A DNA stretch of 52,975 nt from Panacagrimonas sp052386745 (lineage in GTDB: Bacteria; Pseudomonadota; Gammaproteobacteria; Nevskiales; Nevskiaceae): assembly GCA_052386745.1 (NCBI GenBank), contig JBQTJW010000041.1:1-52975 (forward strand), given 5' to 3'. A program made the translations under genes and the position numbers. Positions within the stretch are counted from its first letter, which is position 1; every line of letters begins with the position of its first letter. The notes under the pieces are model-generated. The model was not told where the DNA came from, searched no databases, and saw nothing but the letters and a program-made list of their open reading frames with translations. Shown one piece after another: positions 11,944-20,928 of this stretch.

Positions 11944-13582
11944 GACCGTCCCAGCCGTAGCGGTCGATCCCGCATCCACGCCCCAGGACTGGAGCGCGCT
12001 GCGGCTGCTGTCGTTCTACCGGCTGGGGATCGTGGGCTTGCTGCTGGCCCTGACCTGGACCGAATCCACGCCGGCCATCCTGCTGTCCGCGCATCCCCGC
12101 GGCTATTTCATCACCTGCCAGGTCTACGCGGCGGTCGCGCTGGTGCTGGTGTGGATGGCCGGCCGGCGCTGGCCGGGCCTCACCCTGCAGGCGCACGCCC
12201 ATTACCTGGCGGACCTGGCCGCGATTGCCGCGCTGGTTTACGAGACCGGGGGCGTCAACAACGGCCTGGGCACCCTGCTGCTAATCCCTGCCGTGACCTG
12301 TGCGCTGATCCTGGCGTCGCGCATGGCCATGCTCCAGGCCGCGATCGGAACGCTGGTGATGTTCGGCGAGGAGTTTGTCCGCCAGTATGGCGACACGCTG
12401 GACGCGAGCGGGTTCACGTCCACCGGGGTGCTGGGGCTGATCCTGTTCGGCACGGCCAAGGCGGCCAGCACCGTGGCGCAGCGCGCCCGCGAAAGCGAGG
12501 CCCTGGCGCGGCGCATGGGCAGCGAGTTTGACAGCCTGTCCAGGCTCAACGAGGTCATTCTCGAATCCATGCACACGGGGCTGCTGGTGCTGGACGAGAC
12601 GCTGCACATCCGCAACATCAACGCCGCCGCGCGCGAGCTGATGCGAGCCACTCCGTTCGCGGAAGGACAGGAGCTGCGCTCGGAGTCGCTGCCGCTGGCC
12701 GGGCGGGTGCAGGAATGGCTGGTTTCCGGCCAGCACGACGACCGGCCGCTGTCGCTCGGCCTGAGCCAGCCGGAAGCCATCGTGCGGATCTCGCGGCTCG
12801 GATCGACGCCCCGCGGGCCGATCATGGTGGCGCTGGAAGATGCCTCGCGCCTGCACGAGCAGGCCCAGCAGATCAAGCTCGCGGCACTGGGGCGGCTGTC
12901 GGCCAGCATCGCGCACGAAATTCGCAACCCGCTGTCGGCCATCAGCCATGCCGGGCAATTGCTGTACGAGGCGCCGGAAATCGGGCCGGACAACCGGCGC
13001 CTGCTGGCCATGATCCACCGCCACAGCGACCGCATCGACAAGATCGTGGAAGACGTGATGACGCTCTCGAGGCGCGAAGCCGCCAAGCCCATGGCCATTC
13101 CGCTGTCGCTGTGGCTGGAGGACACCGTGGCGCTGTACGGCGAGGGCCATCGCCAGGTGAAGCGGCCGATCGAAGTCGGCACCATCCCTTCAGGCGTGGG
13201 GGTGTACTTTGACCCGCGCCACCTGCAGCAGCTCATGTTCAACCTCTGGGACAACGCCTTTCGCCACGGCGCGCGCGAGGGCGCCGCCATCGTCGTGCGC
13301 ATCACCGGCGGGGTGGAGCGTGGTGGCCGGCCGTGGCTGGACATCGTCGATAACGGTCCGGGCGTGTCCCGCGACATGATCGAACGCATCTTCGAGCCGT
13401 TCTTCACCACCGCGCACGGCGGGACGGGCCTGGGCCTCTACCTCGCGCGCGAGCTGTGCGAGTTCAACCAGGCACGACTGAGCTACCAGCACCGGATGGT
13501 CGGCGCCTGTTTCCGCATCAGTTTCCTGGCCGCCGGGTTGCGCCCCCAGGGGACCGCGGCACGTACGCCGCAGGTGCATTGA
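11936..13582 (+). CDS. pilS: Two-component sensor histidine kinase PilS
   Basis: Inner-membrane kinase that with PilR controls type IV pilin transcription. Start taken as the GTG overlapping the previous gene, giving a 548-residue protein. Order: hydrophobic N-terminal membrane region (about 20-190), a PAS-like region (about 220-310), HisKA with the phospho-acceptor His in ASIAHEIRNPLSA, then HATPase with N box (NLWDNAFRHG), DNGPGV and GGTGLGLYLA. pilR follows 32 bases later. Related PilS kinases sense pilin in the membrane; nothing here shows the signal directly. Confidence 0.93.
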   Translation: MAETVPAVAVDPASTPQDWSALRLLSFYRLGIVGLLLALTWTESTPAILLSAHPRGYFITCQVYAAVALVLVWMAGRRWPGLTLQAHAHYLADLAAIAALVYETGGVNNGLGTLLLIPAVTCALILASRMAMLQAAIGTLVMFGEEFVRQYGDTLDASGFTSTGVLGLILFGTAKAASTVAQRARESEALARRMGSEFDSLSRLNEVILESMHTGLLVLDETLHIRNINAAARELMRATPFAEGQELRSESLPLAGRVQEWLVSGQHDDRPLSLGLSQPEAIVRISRLGSTPRGPIMVALEDASRLHEQAQQIKLAALGRLSASIAHEIRNPLSAISHAGQLLYEAPEIGPDNRRLLAMIHRHSDRIDKIVEDVMTLSRREAAKPMAIPLSLWLEDTVALYGEGHRQVKRPIEVGTIPSGVGVYFDPRHLQQLMFNLWDNAFRHGAREGAAIVVRITGGVERGGRPWLDIVDNGPGVSRDMIERIFEPFFTTAHGGTGLGLYLARELCEFNQARLSYQHRMVGACFRISFLAAGLRPQGTAARTPQVH

Positions 13583-13614
13583 ACCTTGGAAGGGTTAGCA
13601 ACCGGAGTTTCGAA

Positions 13615-15009
13615 ATGAACAAGCAGGTGACATCGCGGCTCGCCCTGATCGTGGACGACGAGGCCGACATCCGCGAGCTGCTGGAAATCACCCTGTCGCG
13701 CATGGGCATCCGCACCTGCGGCGCGGCCACGCTGGCCGAAGCGCGCGACTGGCTGCAGGACCGCACCTTCGACTTCTGCATCACCGACATGCGCCTGCCC
13801 GACGGCAACGGCATCGACCTGGTGCGGCTGGTGCAGACCCAGTACAGCCGGCTGCCGATCGCGGTCATCACCGCGCACGGCAACGCACAGGCCGCGGTGG
13901 AAAGCCTCAAGGCCGGGGCCTTCGATTTCGTGCCCAAGCCGGTTGATTTGCGCATGCTGCGCAAGCTGGTCGAATCGGCCATCCAGCTGGGGAGCCCCGA
14001 GCCCCCGGCGGAACCGCCGCCGGAGGACTTCGGCGGCCTGCTGGGAGCGCACGATTCGGTTGTCCGGCTGCGCCAGCTCGTCGACCGTCTCGCGCGCAGC
14101 CAGGCGCCGGTACACATCCACGGCGAATCGGGCACCGGCAAGGAACTGGTGGCACGGATGATCCACGCCAAGAGTCCGCGCGGCTCTGGGCCTTTCGTCC
14201 CGGTGAACTGCGGCGCCATTCCCTCCGAGCTGATGGAGAGCGAGTTCTTTGGACACCTCAAGGGCTCGTTCACCGGCGCCATGCGCGACAAGGCCGGGCT
14301 GTTCCAGACGGCTGAAGGCGGCACGCTGTTCCTCGATGAAATTGCCGACCTGCCGCTGCACATGCAGGTGAAGATGTTGCGCGCCATCCAGGAGCGCGCC
14401 ATCCGACCCGTCGGGGCCGAGAACGAAATCCAGGTCAACGTGCGGCTGATCTCGGCCACGCACAAGAATCTGGTGGACCTGGTGGCAAGAGGCGCGTTCC
14501 GGCAGGACCTCTACTACCGCGTCAACGTGATCGAGGTACGCACGCCCTCCCTGCGCACGCGCGCGGCTGACATTCCGCAGCTTGCCGAGCACATGCTGAT
14601 CCGGCTGGCCCGGACTAGCGGCCTGACGAAACCCCCTAAGCTTGACGATGCCGCCCTGCGTGCCCTGCTCACCTACGACTTCCCGGGCAACGTTCGCGAA
14701 CTGGAAAACATTCTTGAACGGGCGCTGACGCTCAGCGACGGCATCACGATCTCCGCCGATGATTTGCAGTTGCGGCGGGCCGATGGACCGGAGGACGGCG
14801 AGCTCGACCCGCACATGGCCGATCTGCCGAAGGCATCGGGGCCGGCACACGTGCCCGTCGGGCTTGACGACCGGGTGGACGAAATGGAGCGCCAGGCCAT
14901 CCGCGATGCGCTGGAGAAGACGCGCTACAACAAGACCAAGGCCGCGGCCCTGCTCGGCCTGACGTTTCGCCAGCTTCGCTACAAGGTGAAGAAGCTCAAC
15001 ATCGAGTAG
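13615..15009 (+). CDS. pilR: Sigma-54-dependent response regulator PilR
   Basis: Activator of sigma-54 promoters such as pilA. From the ATG at 13615 (ribosome site CGGAG) it has 464 residues. The receiver domain has acidic residues DDEAD and the phospho-acceptor Asp in CITDMRLPDG, with the switch Lys in VPKPVDL. The AAA+ domain has Walker A GESGTGKE, the sigma-54 contact loop GSFTGA and Walker B GGTLFLDEIADL. The C-terminus has a Fis-type helix-turn-helix ending TKAAALLGLTFRQLRYKVKK. Ends five bases before the convergent crp gene. Confidence 0.95.
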   Translation: MNKQVTSRLALIVDDEADIRELLEITLSRMGIRTCGAATLAEARDWLQDRTFDFCITDMRLPDGNGIDLVRLVQTQYSRLPIAVITAHGNAQAAVESLKAGAFDFVPKPVDLRMLRKLVESAIQLGSPEPPAEPPPEDFGGLLGAHDSVVRLRQLVDRLARSQAPVHIHGESGTGKELVARMIHAKSPRGSGPFVPVNCGAIPSELMESEFFGHLKGSFTGAMRDKAGLFQTAEGGTLFLDEIADLPLHMQVKMLRAIQERAIRPVGAENEIQVNVRLISATHKNLVDLVARGAFRQDLYYRVNVIEVRTPSLRTRAADIPQLAEHMLIRLARTSGLTKPPKLDDAALRALLTYDFPGNVRELENILERALTLSDGITISADDLQLRRADGPEDGELDPHMADLPKASGPAHVPVGLDDRVDEMERQAIRDALEKTRYNKTKAAALLGLTFRQLRYKVKKLNIE

Positions 15010-15014
15010 CGCCT

Positions 15015-15644
15015 TCAGCCCGGTTTCAGCACGAGGATGGAGCGTCCGCGGCTGGCGATCAGCCCGTCCTCCTCCAATTTTTTCAGGACCCGCCCGACCA
15101 TCTCGCGCGAGCAGCCGATGATCCGGGCAAGCTCCTGCCGGCTGATGCTGATCAGCGTGCCGCGCGCATGCGTCTTGGCATCGGGGTCCTCGCAAAGGGA
15201 CATCAGCTGGTGCGCCAGGCGTCCGGCAACATCGACGAAGGTCAGGTCGCGCAGGCGGCGAGTGGTGTCGCGAAGGCGCATGGCGAGCTGACCCGCCACA
15301 TCGAACATGATCTCCGGGTACCGGCGGACAAACTCCCGGAATGCAGCGAATTCCACCTCCGCCACGAGTACCGGCGAGCGCGAACGCACGATGGCGGTGC
15401 GGGAACTCTGCTCGGGGAACAGGCACATCTCGCCGAAGAAATCGCCCGCGCCGAGGTAGGCCAGCACGATCTCGCGGTCCCCGTCCTGCGCCAGGACGCT
15501 CACCGAACCCTCGATGATCAGGAACAGCGAGCGGGGTTCGTCCCCCGCCTTGAGGATGATGTGCTTCGGCGGAAACCCGCGCTTGCGGGAGAATTCAACG
15601 AACTGTTGAACCACGGGCTTGTTCAACATACTCGGCGTTCCCAT
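15015..15644 (-). CDS. crp: Crp/Vfr-type cyclic nucleotide-binding transcription regulator
   Basis: Global regulator of the CRP family. Start set at the ATG giving MGTPSMLNKP (209 residues); a second ATG 15 bases on is also possible. The N-terminal cyclic-nucleotide beta-roll has the phosphate-binding segment FFGEMCLFPEQSSRTAIVRS. A dimer helix follows, then a winged helix with ISRQELARIIGCSREMVGR, nearly the Crp/Vfr recognition helix. In Pseudomonas, vfr sits beside an osmC-like gene and speD, as here; in E. coli crp sits beside yhfA. Closer to Vfr than to Xanthomonas Clp by eye. Confidence 0.9.
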   Translation of the reverse strand: MGTPSMLNKPVVQQFVEFSRKRGFPPKHIILKAGDEPRSLFLIIEGSVSVLAQDGDREIVLAYLGAGDFFGEMCLFPEQSSRTAIVRSRSPVLVAEVEFAAFREFVRRYPEIMFDVAGQLAMRLRDTTRRLRDLTFVDVAGRLAHQLMSLCEDPDAKTHARGTLISISRQELARIIGCSREMVGRVLKKLEEDGLIASRGRSILVLKPG

Positions 15645-15722
15645 CGCACCACTCTCGCAGCCCGGACTTGTTTTACCCGAAAATAGCACAACATCAGCGG
15701 TTTCTGACGAAGGGGGCAGGTC

Positions 15723-16142
15723 ATGCAGGCGCGCATCAAGTGGGTGGAAAATGCGGCATTCGTCGGTGAGACCGGCAGCAGCCACGCGGTGGTGATCGAT
15801 GGCCCGGCCGAAATCGGCGGTCGCAACCTGGGCGCGCGACCGATGGAGCTGATGCTGCTCTCGGTGGGCGCCTGTTCGGCGGTGGACGTGATCCACATCC
15901 TCAAGAAAGCGCGCCAGCCGGTGAAGGACTGCTTCGTGGAAGTGGACGGCACCCGTGCCGAGACCGAACCCAAGGTGTTCACCGACATCCACCTCAAGTT
16001 CGTGATCGTGGGCGAGGGGCTCAACGAGAACCAGGTGCGCCGCGCGGTCGACCTGTCAGCAGACAAGTACTGCTCGGCGTCCATCATGCTCAAGCGCGGC
16101 GGCGTCAACGTGACGCACAGCTACGAGCTGCGCGCGCCTTAG
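15723..16142 (+). CDS. OsmC/YhfA-family protein
   Basis: A 139-residue OsmC-like protein, divergent from crp. The two conserved cysteines of the family are present, in LLSVGACSAVDV and ADKYCSASIML. OsmC relatives use this pair to reduce organic peroxides; for the YhfA branch activity is less clear, so a thiol-peroxidase role is inference. The crp neighbour favours the YhfA branch. Its ATG follows a GAAGGGGGCAGGTC ribosome site. Confidence 0.88.
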   Translation: MQARIKWVENAAFVGETGSSHAVVIDGPAEIGGRNLGARPMELMLLSVGACSAVDVIHILKKARQPVKDCFVEVDGTRAETEPKVFTDIHLKFVIVGEGLNENQVRRAVDLSADKYCSASIMLKRGGVNVTHSYELRAP

Positions 16143-16257
16143 CTCCCCGCGCGGACGGGCTGACGCGCGATCGTCATCGGGCTTGCCCCATAATTCGCGT
16201 TTGAAGCGCCCCGCGGGCCGGGCTGCGCAGTCCGTTTCACCTTGGGAGAATGATGAA

Positions 16258-17049
16258 TTGGCGAAGCCCACCAGCAATCCGAAACTGAAGCTGCTCGGAT
16301 TCAACAACCTGACGAAGTCGCTGTCGTTCAACATCTACGACATCTGCTACGCCCGGTCGAATGACCACACCCGCGAGTACATCGAATACATCGACGAGGC
16401 GTACAACGCCGAGCGCCTCACCACCATTCTCACCGAGGTGGCCGACATCATCGGCGCCAACGTGCTGAACGTGGCGCGCCAGGACTACGACCCGCAGGGC
16501 GCCAGCGTCACCATGCTGATCTCCGAAGGCCATCACGATGGCCTTCCGACCCCGGGCGAGAAGAATTCGGTGGTGGCGCACCTGGACAAGAGCCACATCA
16601 CCGTTCACACCTACCCGGAAACGCACCCGGACGCCGGCATCAGCACCTTCCGCGCGGATATCGACGTCTCCACCTGCGGCAAGATTTCACCGCTGAAGGC
16701 GCTCAACTTCCTCATCAAGAGCTTCGAGAGCGACATCGTGGTCATGGACTACCGCGTGCGCGGCTTCACCCGCAACGTGCGTGGCATGAAGCACTTCATC
16801 GACCACACCATCGACTCCATCCAGAACTTCATCTCGCGCGACATCAAGGACCGCTACGACATGGTGGATGTCAACGTCTACCAGGAGAGCATCTTCCACA
16901 CCAAGATGCGCCTGAAGGAACTGGATGTGTCTACCTACCTGTTCGGCGAAGGCGCCGCCGAACTGCCGCCGCGCGAAACCAAGCGCATCCGCGACCGCGT
17001 CAACCACGAGATCATGGAAGTGTTCTACGGGCGGAACATCCAGCGCTGA
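16258..17049 (+). CDS. speD: S-adenosylmethionine decarboxylase (proenzyme)
   Basis: Makes decarboxylated SAM, the aminopropyl donor for spermidine. It self-cleaves at a Ser to form a pyruvoyl group; the cleavage motif is in ADIDVSTCGKISPL. Start chosen as TTG at 16258, eight bases after GGGAG: this gives 263 residues, matching the 264-residue E. coli enzyme and its LKLHGFNNLTKSLSF start (here LKLLGFNNLTKSLSF). In-frame sequence further upstream is not conserved. speE is not nearby. Next gene starts 31 bases on. Confidence 0.95.
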   Translation: MAKPTSNPKLKLLGFNNLTKSLSFNIYDICYARSNDHTREYIEYIDEAYNAERLTTILTEVADIIGANVLNVARQDYDPQGASVTMLISEGHHDGLPTPGEKNSVVAHLDKSHITVHTYPETHPDAGISTFRADIDVSTCGKISPLKALNFLIKSFESDIVVMDYRVRGFTRNVRGMKHFIDHTIDSIQNFISRDIKDRYDMVDVNVYQESIFHTKMRLKELDVSTYLFGEGAAELPPRETKRIRDRVNHEIMEVFYGRNIQR

Positions 17050-17080
17050 CACGGGGCCGCTTCTTGCTCGCTGGTCGCGA

Positions 17081-18745
17081 GTGAAAGTCCACCCTGCCGT
17101 CCCCAATGTCATCGCCATCTTCACCGCGTCGGCCGTTGTTGCCTGCGCCACGCTGCTGATCGCCGGTTGCGAGCGTCGGGCCGAGCTCGCCGCCGCCGAA
17201 GCCCAGACTCTTTCGACACAGCTCGGAACCGGAAAGCCACCCCATGGCATCGGCGGAGAACAGAGCGAAACGCAGGCCTGGGACGCCACTCGCAGGTTCT
17301 ACGCACTGCGGGAGAACCGGCCCGCCTGGATTGCGGCAGGCAAGGCCTTGCCCGAGGTGGTGGAGCTTGAGGGCATGCTCCGCGCGGCAGAAAAACAGGG
17401 CCTGAACCCTGGCGAGCTGGGCGCGGATGCCATCGCCCACAGACTCGAAGATCTGGAAGCGGCCCGTGACCCCGAGGCCGCCATGGCACTGGAGCTCGAC
17501 CTCAGCCTCACGCTTCTGCGCTACTGCCAACGGCTTGCATTCGGCAGTCCCGGCGTGTCGGAGTTCGACGGCACCTGGAAACGCAACCCGCGCAAGCTCG
17601 ATATCCCTGCCGTGGTTGCGCACGCGGTTGGCGATCACGATCTGAATCGCCTCATTGCCGAGCTGGAACCGCCGCATCCGGAGTACCAGCGGCTCAAGGG
17701 AATGCTCGCGCATTACCGGAAACTGGCTGCCGAGAGTCCGCTTGTGCCTGTTCCGGCTGGCCGACAAGTGCTCCCCGGCGCATCGGACGTGCAATCCGAT
17801 GCGCAATCAGGAGCATTGAGGAAGAACCTGATTGCCCTCGGTGATCTGGGCGCCGACGACGAAAGCCTTGCAGCGGCGATTCGCCGTTTCGAGACCCGGC
17901 ACGGACTGGATCCGGACGGCGTGCCGGATGCCGCGATGATCGCGGCGATGAACGTGTCGCTGCGCGAGCGCGTGCGCCAGATTGAACTCAACATGGAGCG
18001 ATGGCGCTGGCTGCCTGCTGATTTCGGCGCGCCCTACATCCTGGTCAACATCCCTGGGTACACGCTGCAGGTGCTGCAAGCCGACGAGACAGTGAACCTG
18101 AAGATGCGCGTGATCGTGGGTGACGACGCGCACCGCACGCCGGTCTTCAGCGGTACGATGACCGAATTGGTGTTCAGCCCGTTCTGGAATATTCCGGAAA
18201 GCATCCAGGTCAGGGAAATGATGCCCGCCATCATCAAGGATCCCGATTACTTCAGGAAAAAGAACATCGAGGTGGTGCGCATGCGCGGCGGGAAGTCCGA
18301 GGTACTGAATCCGTCCAGCATCGAATGGACCCAGGACGACAGCGCGACGGACGTGCAGCTTAGGCAGAAGCCGGGAAGCAACAACTCCCTGGGGTATGTG
18401 AAATTCCTGTTCCCCAACCCCTACAACGTGTACCTCCACGATACGCCCAGCGACAACCTGTTCGACCGGCTCACCCGCGATCTCAGTCATGGGTGCGTGC
18501 GGCTTGAGAAGCCGGTATCGCTGGCCGCTTTTGTACTGCGCGACCAGCCGAAGTGGAACGATCGGACCATTGACGCTGCGATGCACGCCGGCAAGGAAAC
18601 GCGGGTTGCACTGGAGCATCCGCTGCCGGTGCACCTCGTCTATTTCACCGCCAGAGTCGGTACCGATGGCGTGCCGCAGTTCTTCCAGGACCCGTATGGC
18701 TACGACGGGCGGCAGGCGGCGCTTGCCAGTCCGGGAGCGGAGTGA
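17081..18745 (+). CDS. YcbB-type L,D-transpeptidase, predicted lipoprotein
   Basis: Peptidoglycan cross-linking enzyme making 3-3 meso-DAP bonds or attaching proteins to the wall. The GTG start gives 554 residues with a lipoprotein signal (hydrophobic helix ending LLIAGC). A helical region follows, then a peptidoglycan-binding module (about 255-315, AAIRRFETRHGLDPDG), then a YkuD catalytic domain with FNIP-like FWNIPESI and the active Cys in SHGCVRLEKP. This is the domain order of YcbB (LdtD). E. coli YcbB is not a lipoprotein, so the predicted acyl anchor is a difference. May be co-transcribed with speD. Confidence 0.9.
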   Translation: MKVHPAVPNVIAIFTASAVVACATLLIAGCERRAELAAAEAQTLSTQLGTGKPPHGIGGEQSETQAWDATRRFYALRENRPAWIAAGKALPEVVELEGMLRAAEKQGLNPGELGADAIAHRLEDLEAARDPEAAMALELDLSLTLLRYCQRLAFGSPGVSEFDGTWKRNPRKLDIPAVVAHAVGDHDLNRLIAELEPPHPEYQRLKGMLAHYRKLAAESPLVPVPAGRQVLPGASDVQSDAQSGALRKNLIALGDLGADDESLAAAIRRFETRHGLDPDGVPDAAMIAAMNVSLRERVRQIELNMERWRWLPADFGAPYILVNIPGYTLQVLQADETVNLKMRVIVGDDAHRTPVFSGTMTELVFSPFWNIPESIQVREMMPAIIKDPDYFRKKNIEVVRMRGGKSEVLNPSSIEWTQDDSATDVQLRQKPGSNNSLGYVKFLFPNPYNVYLHDTPSDNLFDRLTRDLSHGCVRLEKPVSLAAFVLRDQPKWNDRTIDAAMHAGKETRVALEHPLPVHLVYFTARVGTDGVPQFFQDPYGYDGRQAALASPGAE

Positions 18746-18845
18746 TTCGCAAACGGTGATCCGGAGCGGGGAGCGGGCTTTCCCTTGAAGCCAGCCCGCG
18801 TTGGCCTGTGTACCATGGCTCGGGTTCCCCGATGCCGTTCAGCTG

Positions 18846-19586
18846 ATGTCGCCACTTCGTCGATGTGTCCTGGTGCTGGCCGTGATGCATGGCGGTGGCA
18901 GTGCTGCGCACGCGGCAGAATCCTTGAAGCAGTCGCTGGCCCGGGCGGCACCCCGGGCCGATCCGAACGTCATTGGCCTGGCCGTCGATGCCGTGCAATG
19001 TGCCGCGGGAATGGGTCATCCGTCCGCAAACCGGCTCGCCGTCATCGACTACTCGCGCCCCTCGGTGGAACCGCGCCTGTGGATTTTCGACCTCGGGCAA
19101 AGGCGCTTGCTGCACGCCGAGTGGGTCGCCCATGGGCGCAATTCCGGTGAAAACCTAGCCCGTTCGTTTTCCAACCAGCCGGGCAGCTTCGAGTCGAGCC
19201 TGGGATTGTTCCTGACCCGCGAGTCCTACGACGGGCATAACGGTTACTCCCTGCGCATGGAGGGTCTCGATCCCGGGTTCAACGACCTCGCGGCGGAGCG
19301 GGCCATCGTCATGCACGGGGCCTCATACGTGAATACCGGATTTTTCCGGGCGCAGGGCCGTCTCGGCCGCAGCCAGGGATGCCCTGCCGTGCGACCGGAA
19401 GTCGTCCGCCCGATCATCGACAGCATCAAGGATGGGCAGTACGTATTTTCGTACTACCCGGACCCGGGATGGCTCGCTGCGTCCCCATACCTGCATTGTG
19501 GCTCGCAGCGCATGGCGGCACGCACGCGGGACCTCGCCACCGTCGGCGGGGACGGGTTTGCCGCCGACGCACCGGATCTGCGTTGA
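18846..19586 (+). CDS. Exported murein L,D-transpeptidase-like protein (YkuD_2 type)
   Basis: A 246-residue protein with an N-terminal signal peptide (MSPLRRCVLVLAVMHGG, cut near AHA). The catalytic motifs of the second L,D-transpeptidase family are present: His in IVMHGASYVN and Cys in GRLGRSQGCPAVRP. The start at 18846 is preferred because it places the signal peptide at the N-terminus. It is not closely similar to the YcbB-type enzyme just upstream, so the two probably act on different crosslinks or anchors. Substrate unknown. Confidence 0.85.
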   Translation: MSPLRRCVLVLAVMHGGGSAAHAAESLKQSLARAAPRADPNVIGLAVDAVQCAAGMGHPSANRLAVIDYSRPSVEPRLWIFDLGQRRLLHAEWVAHGRNSGENLARSFSNQPGSFESSLGLFLTRESYDGHNGYSLRMEGLDPGFNDLAAERAIVMHGASYVNTGFFRAQGRLGRSQGCPAVRPEVVRPIIDSIKDGQYVFSYYPDPGWLAASPYLHCGSQRMAARTRDLATVGGDGFAADAPDLR

Positions 19587-19706
19587 CACTCGCAGGCTGG
19601 AGCGCAGGTGCAGTTCGAGCCGGGGTCACCGGTGGAACCGCGGCGCTTTGTCAGTGTCAAGCCCACACGTCCACATGACGGTCACTTCACAGGTTGGGAG
19701 CTCCTG

Positions 19707-20846
19707 ATGGCGCTTGGCTGGGGATGGCGAATCCAAGTTGCCGTGTTCCTCGCCGGCTTCGTGCCGGCACTGCCGGCCGCGCAGGCCGTCGCCACGCCAG
19801 CGCCTGCTAGCAAGGATGCGACCGGGAAGGCGAAGGATGCGAGCACCGGCAAGTCCGCACCAGCAACGGCCAAGCCGTCGCCAACGCCTGCGCGGGCCAA
19901 GGCGGGCGAGGCGAGGGACGGGCAGGCAGCCGCCGCGGCGGCGGAACCTCCGAAGTGCAAGCCCGGAACGCGGACCTCGGCCTACAAGCTCCTCAGCACC
20001 TTTCGCGACTGCGCGGACACGCCCGAGATGGTGCGCCTGCCGGGCGGAAAATTCAGGATGGGTGAAACCAGCGACATGGGCCTGACCTACGAACAGCCGG
20101 TTCACGAAGTAACGGTGCCCTCGATTTCCATCGGCAAGTACGAGGTCACGTTCCTGGAGTGGGATGCCTGCTACGCCGACCGCTTCTGCCAGAAACGGCC
20201 GGACGACAAGGGCTGGGGGCGCGGCTACCGTCCCGTGCTCAACGTGAGCTGGGTGGATGCACAACAGTACGTCACCTGGCTGAGCCGGAAGACCGGGCAG
20301 CGCTACCGCCTGCCCAGCGAGGCGGAATGGGAGTACGCGGCGCGGGCAGGCACCGAAACCCGCTTCTACTGGGGCGACTCGTCCTACGCCGCCTGCGACT
20401 TTGCGAATACTTTCGACGTTGCCGGACATGCCGTGCGCCCCAACTGGTACTGGAGCATGCAATGCCTGGACGGCTTCAGGTTCACGGCGCCCACCGGCAG
20501 CTTCCCGCCCAATCCATGGGGCCTGTTCGACATGGCAGGCAACGTCTGGGAATGGGTGCAGGACTGCTGGCACAGCGACTACACCGGCGCGCCCAGCGAC
20601 AGCTCGCCATGGCTCGGCGGAAATGACGCGGACTGCGAGAAGCGGGTCAACCGTGGCGGCGGCTGGGGCAACCACCCGCGCACCCTGCGTTCGGCCAAGC
20701 GCGATGCGGATTCTGCCACCGGCTACGGCGATGGCTTCGGGTTCCGCATCGCCCGCGACCATGCGCCCGACGAAGTCGAATCACCGGCAAAGGCGGTGTC
20801 CGCGCCCTCCGCTGCCGGGACCTTGCCCCCCAAGGGCGCCCCATGA
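19707..20846 (+). CDS. Exported SUMF1/FGE-like (sulfatase-modifying factor domain) protein, non-catalytic
   Basis: A 379-residue protein from the ATG after GGGAG. Signal peptide (AVFLAGFVPALPAAQA), an Ala/Lys/Pro-rich linker of about 90 residues, then a full formylglycine-generating-enzyme-type fold: MVRLPGGKFRMGE, PVHEVTV, YRLPSEAEWEYAARAG, GLFDMAGNVWEWVQDCW, RGGGWGNHPRTLRSAKR. True FGE has a Cys pair in the last segment; here there is none, so it should not convert cysteines. Such domains often serve binding or structural roles. It follows two wall-modifying transpeptidases, so an envelope role is inferred. Confidence 0.85.
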   Translation: MALGWGWRIQVAVFLAGFVPALPAAQAVATPAPASKDATGKAKDASTGKSAPATAKPSPTPARAKAGEARDGQAAAAAAEPPKCKPGTRTSAYKLLSTFRDCADTPEMVRLPGGKFRMGETSDMGLTYEQPVHEVTVPSISIGKYEVTFLEWDACYADRFCQKRPDDKGWGRGYRPVLNVSWVDAQQYVTWLSRKTGQRYRLPSEAEWEYAARAGTETRFYWGDSSYAACDFANTFDVAGHAVRPNWYWSMQCLDGFRFTAPTGSFPPNPWGLFDMAGNVWEWVQDCWHSDYTGAPSDSSPWLGGNDADCEKRVNRGGGWGNHPRTLRSAKRDADSATGYGDGFGFRIARDHAPDEVESPAKAVSAPSAAGTLPPKGAP

Positions 20847-20928
20847 TGTTCGAACGCCGCCCTGTATCACCACTAAAACGGTCCGGCCGTCGCGTCCCGA
20901 CGCCGCACCCCCAAAGGAGTCTTTCCCC

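Noticed and set aside
19707..20846. Calling the SUMF1-like gene a formylglycine-generating enzyme
   Set aside because: The essential cysteine pair is missing in the last segment, and no sulfatase gene is near.
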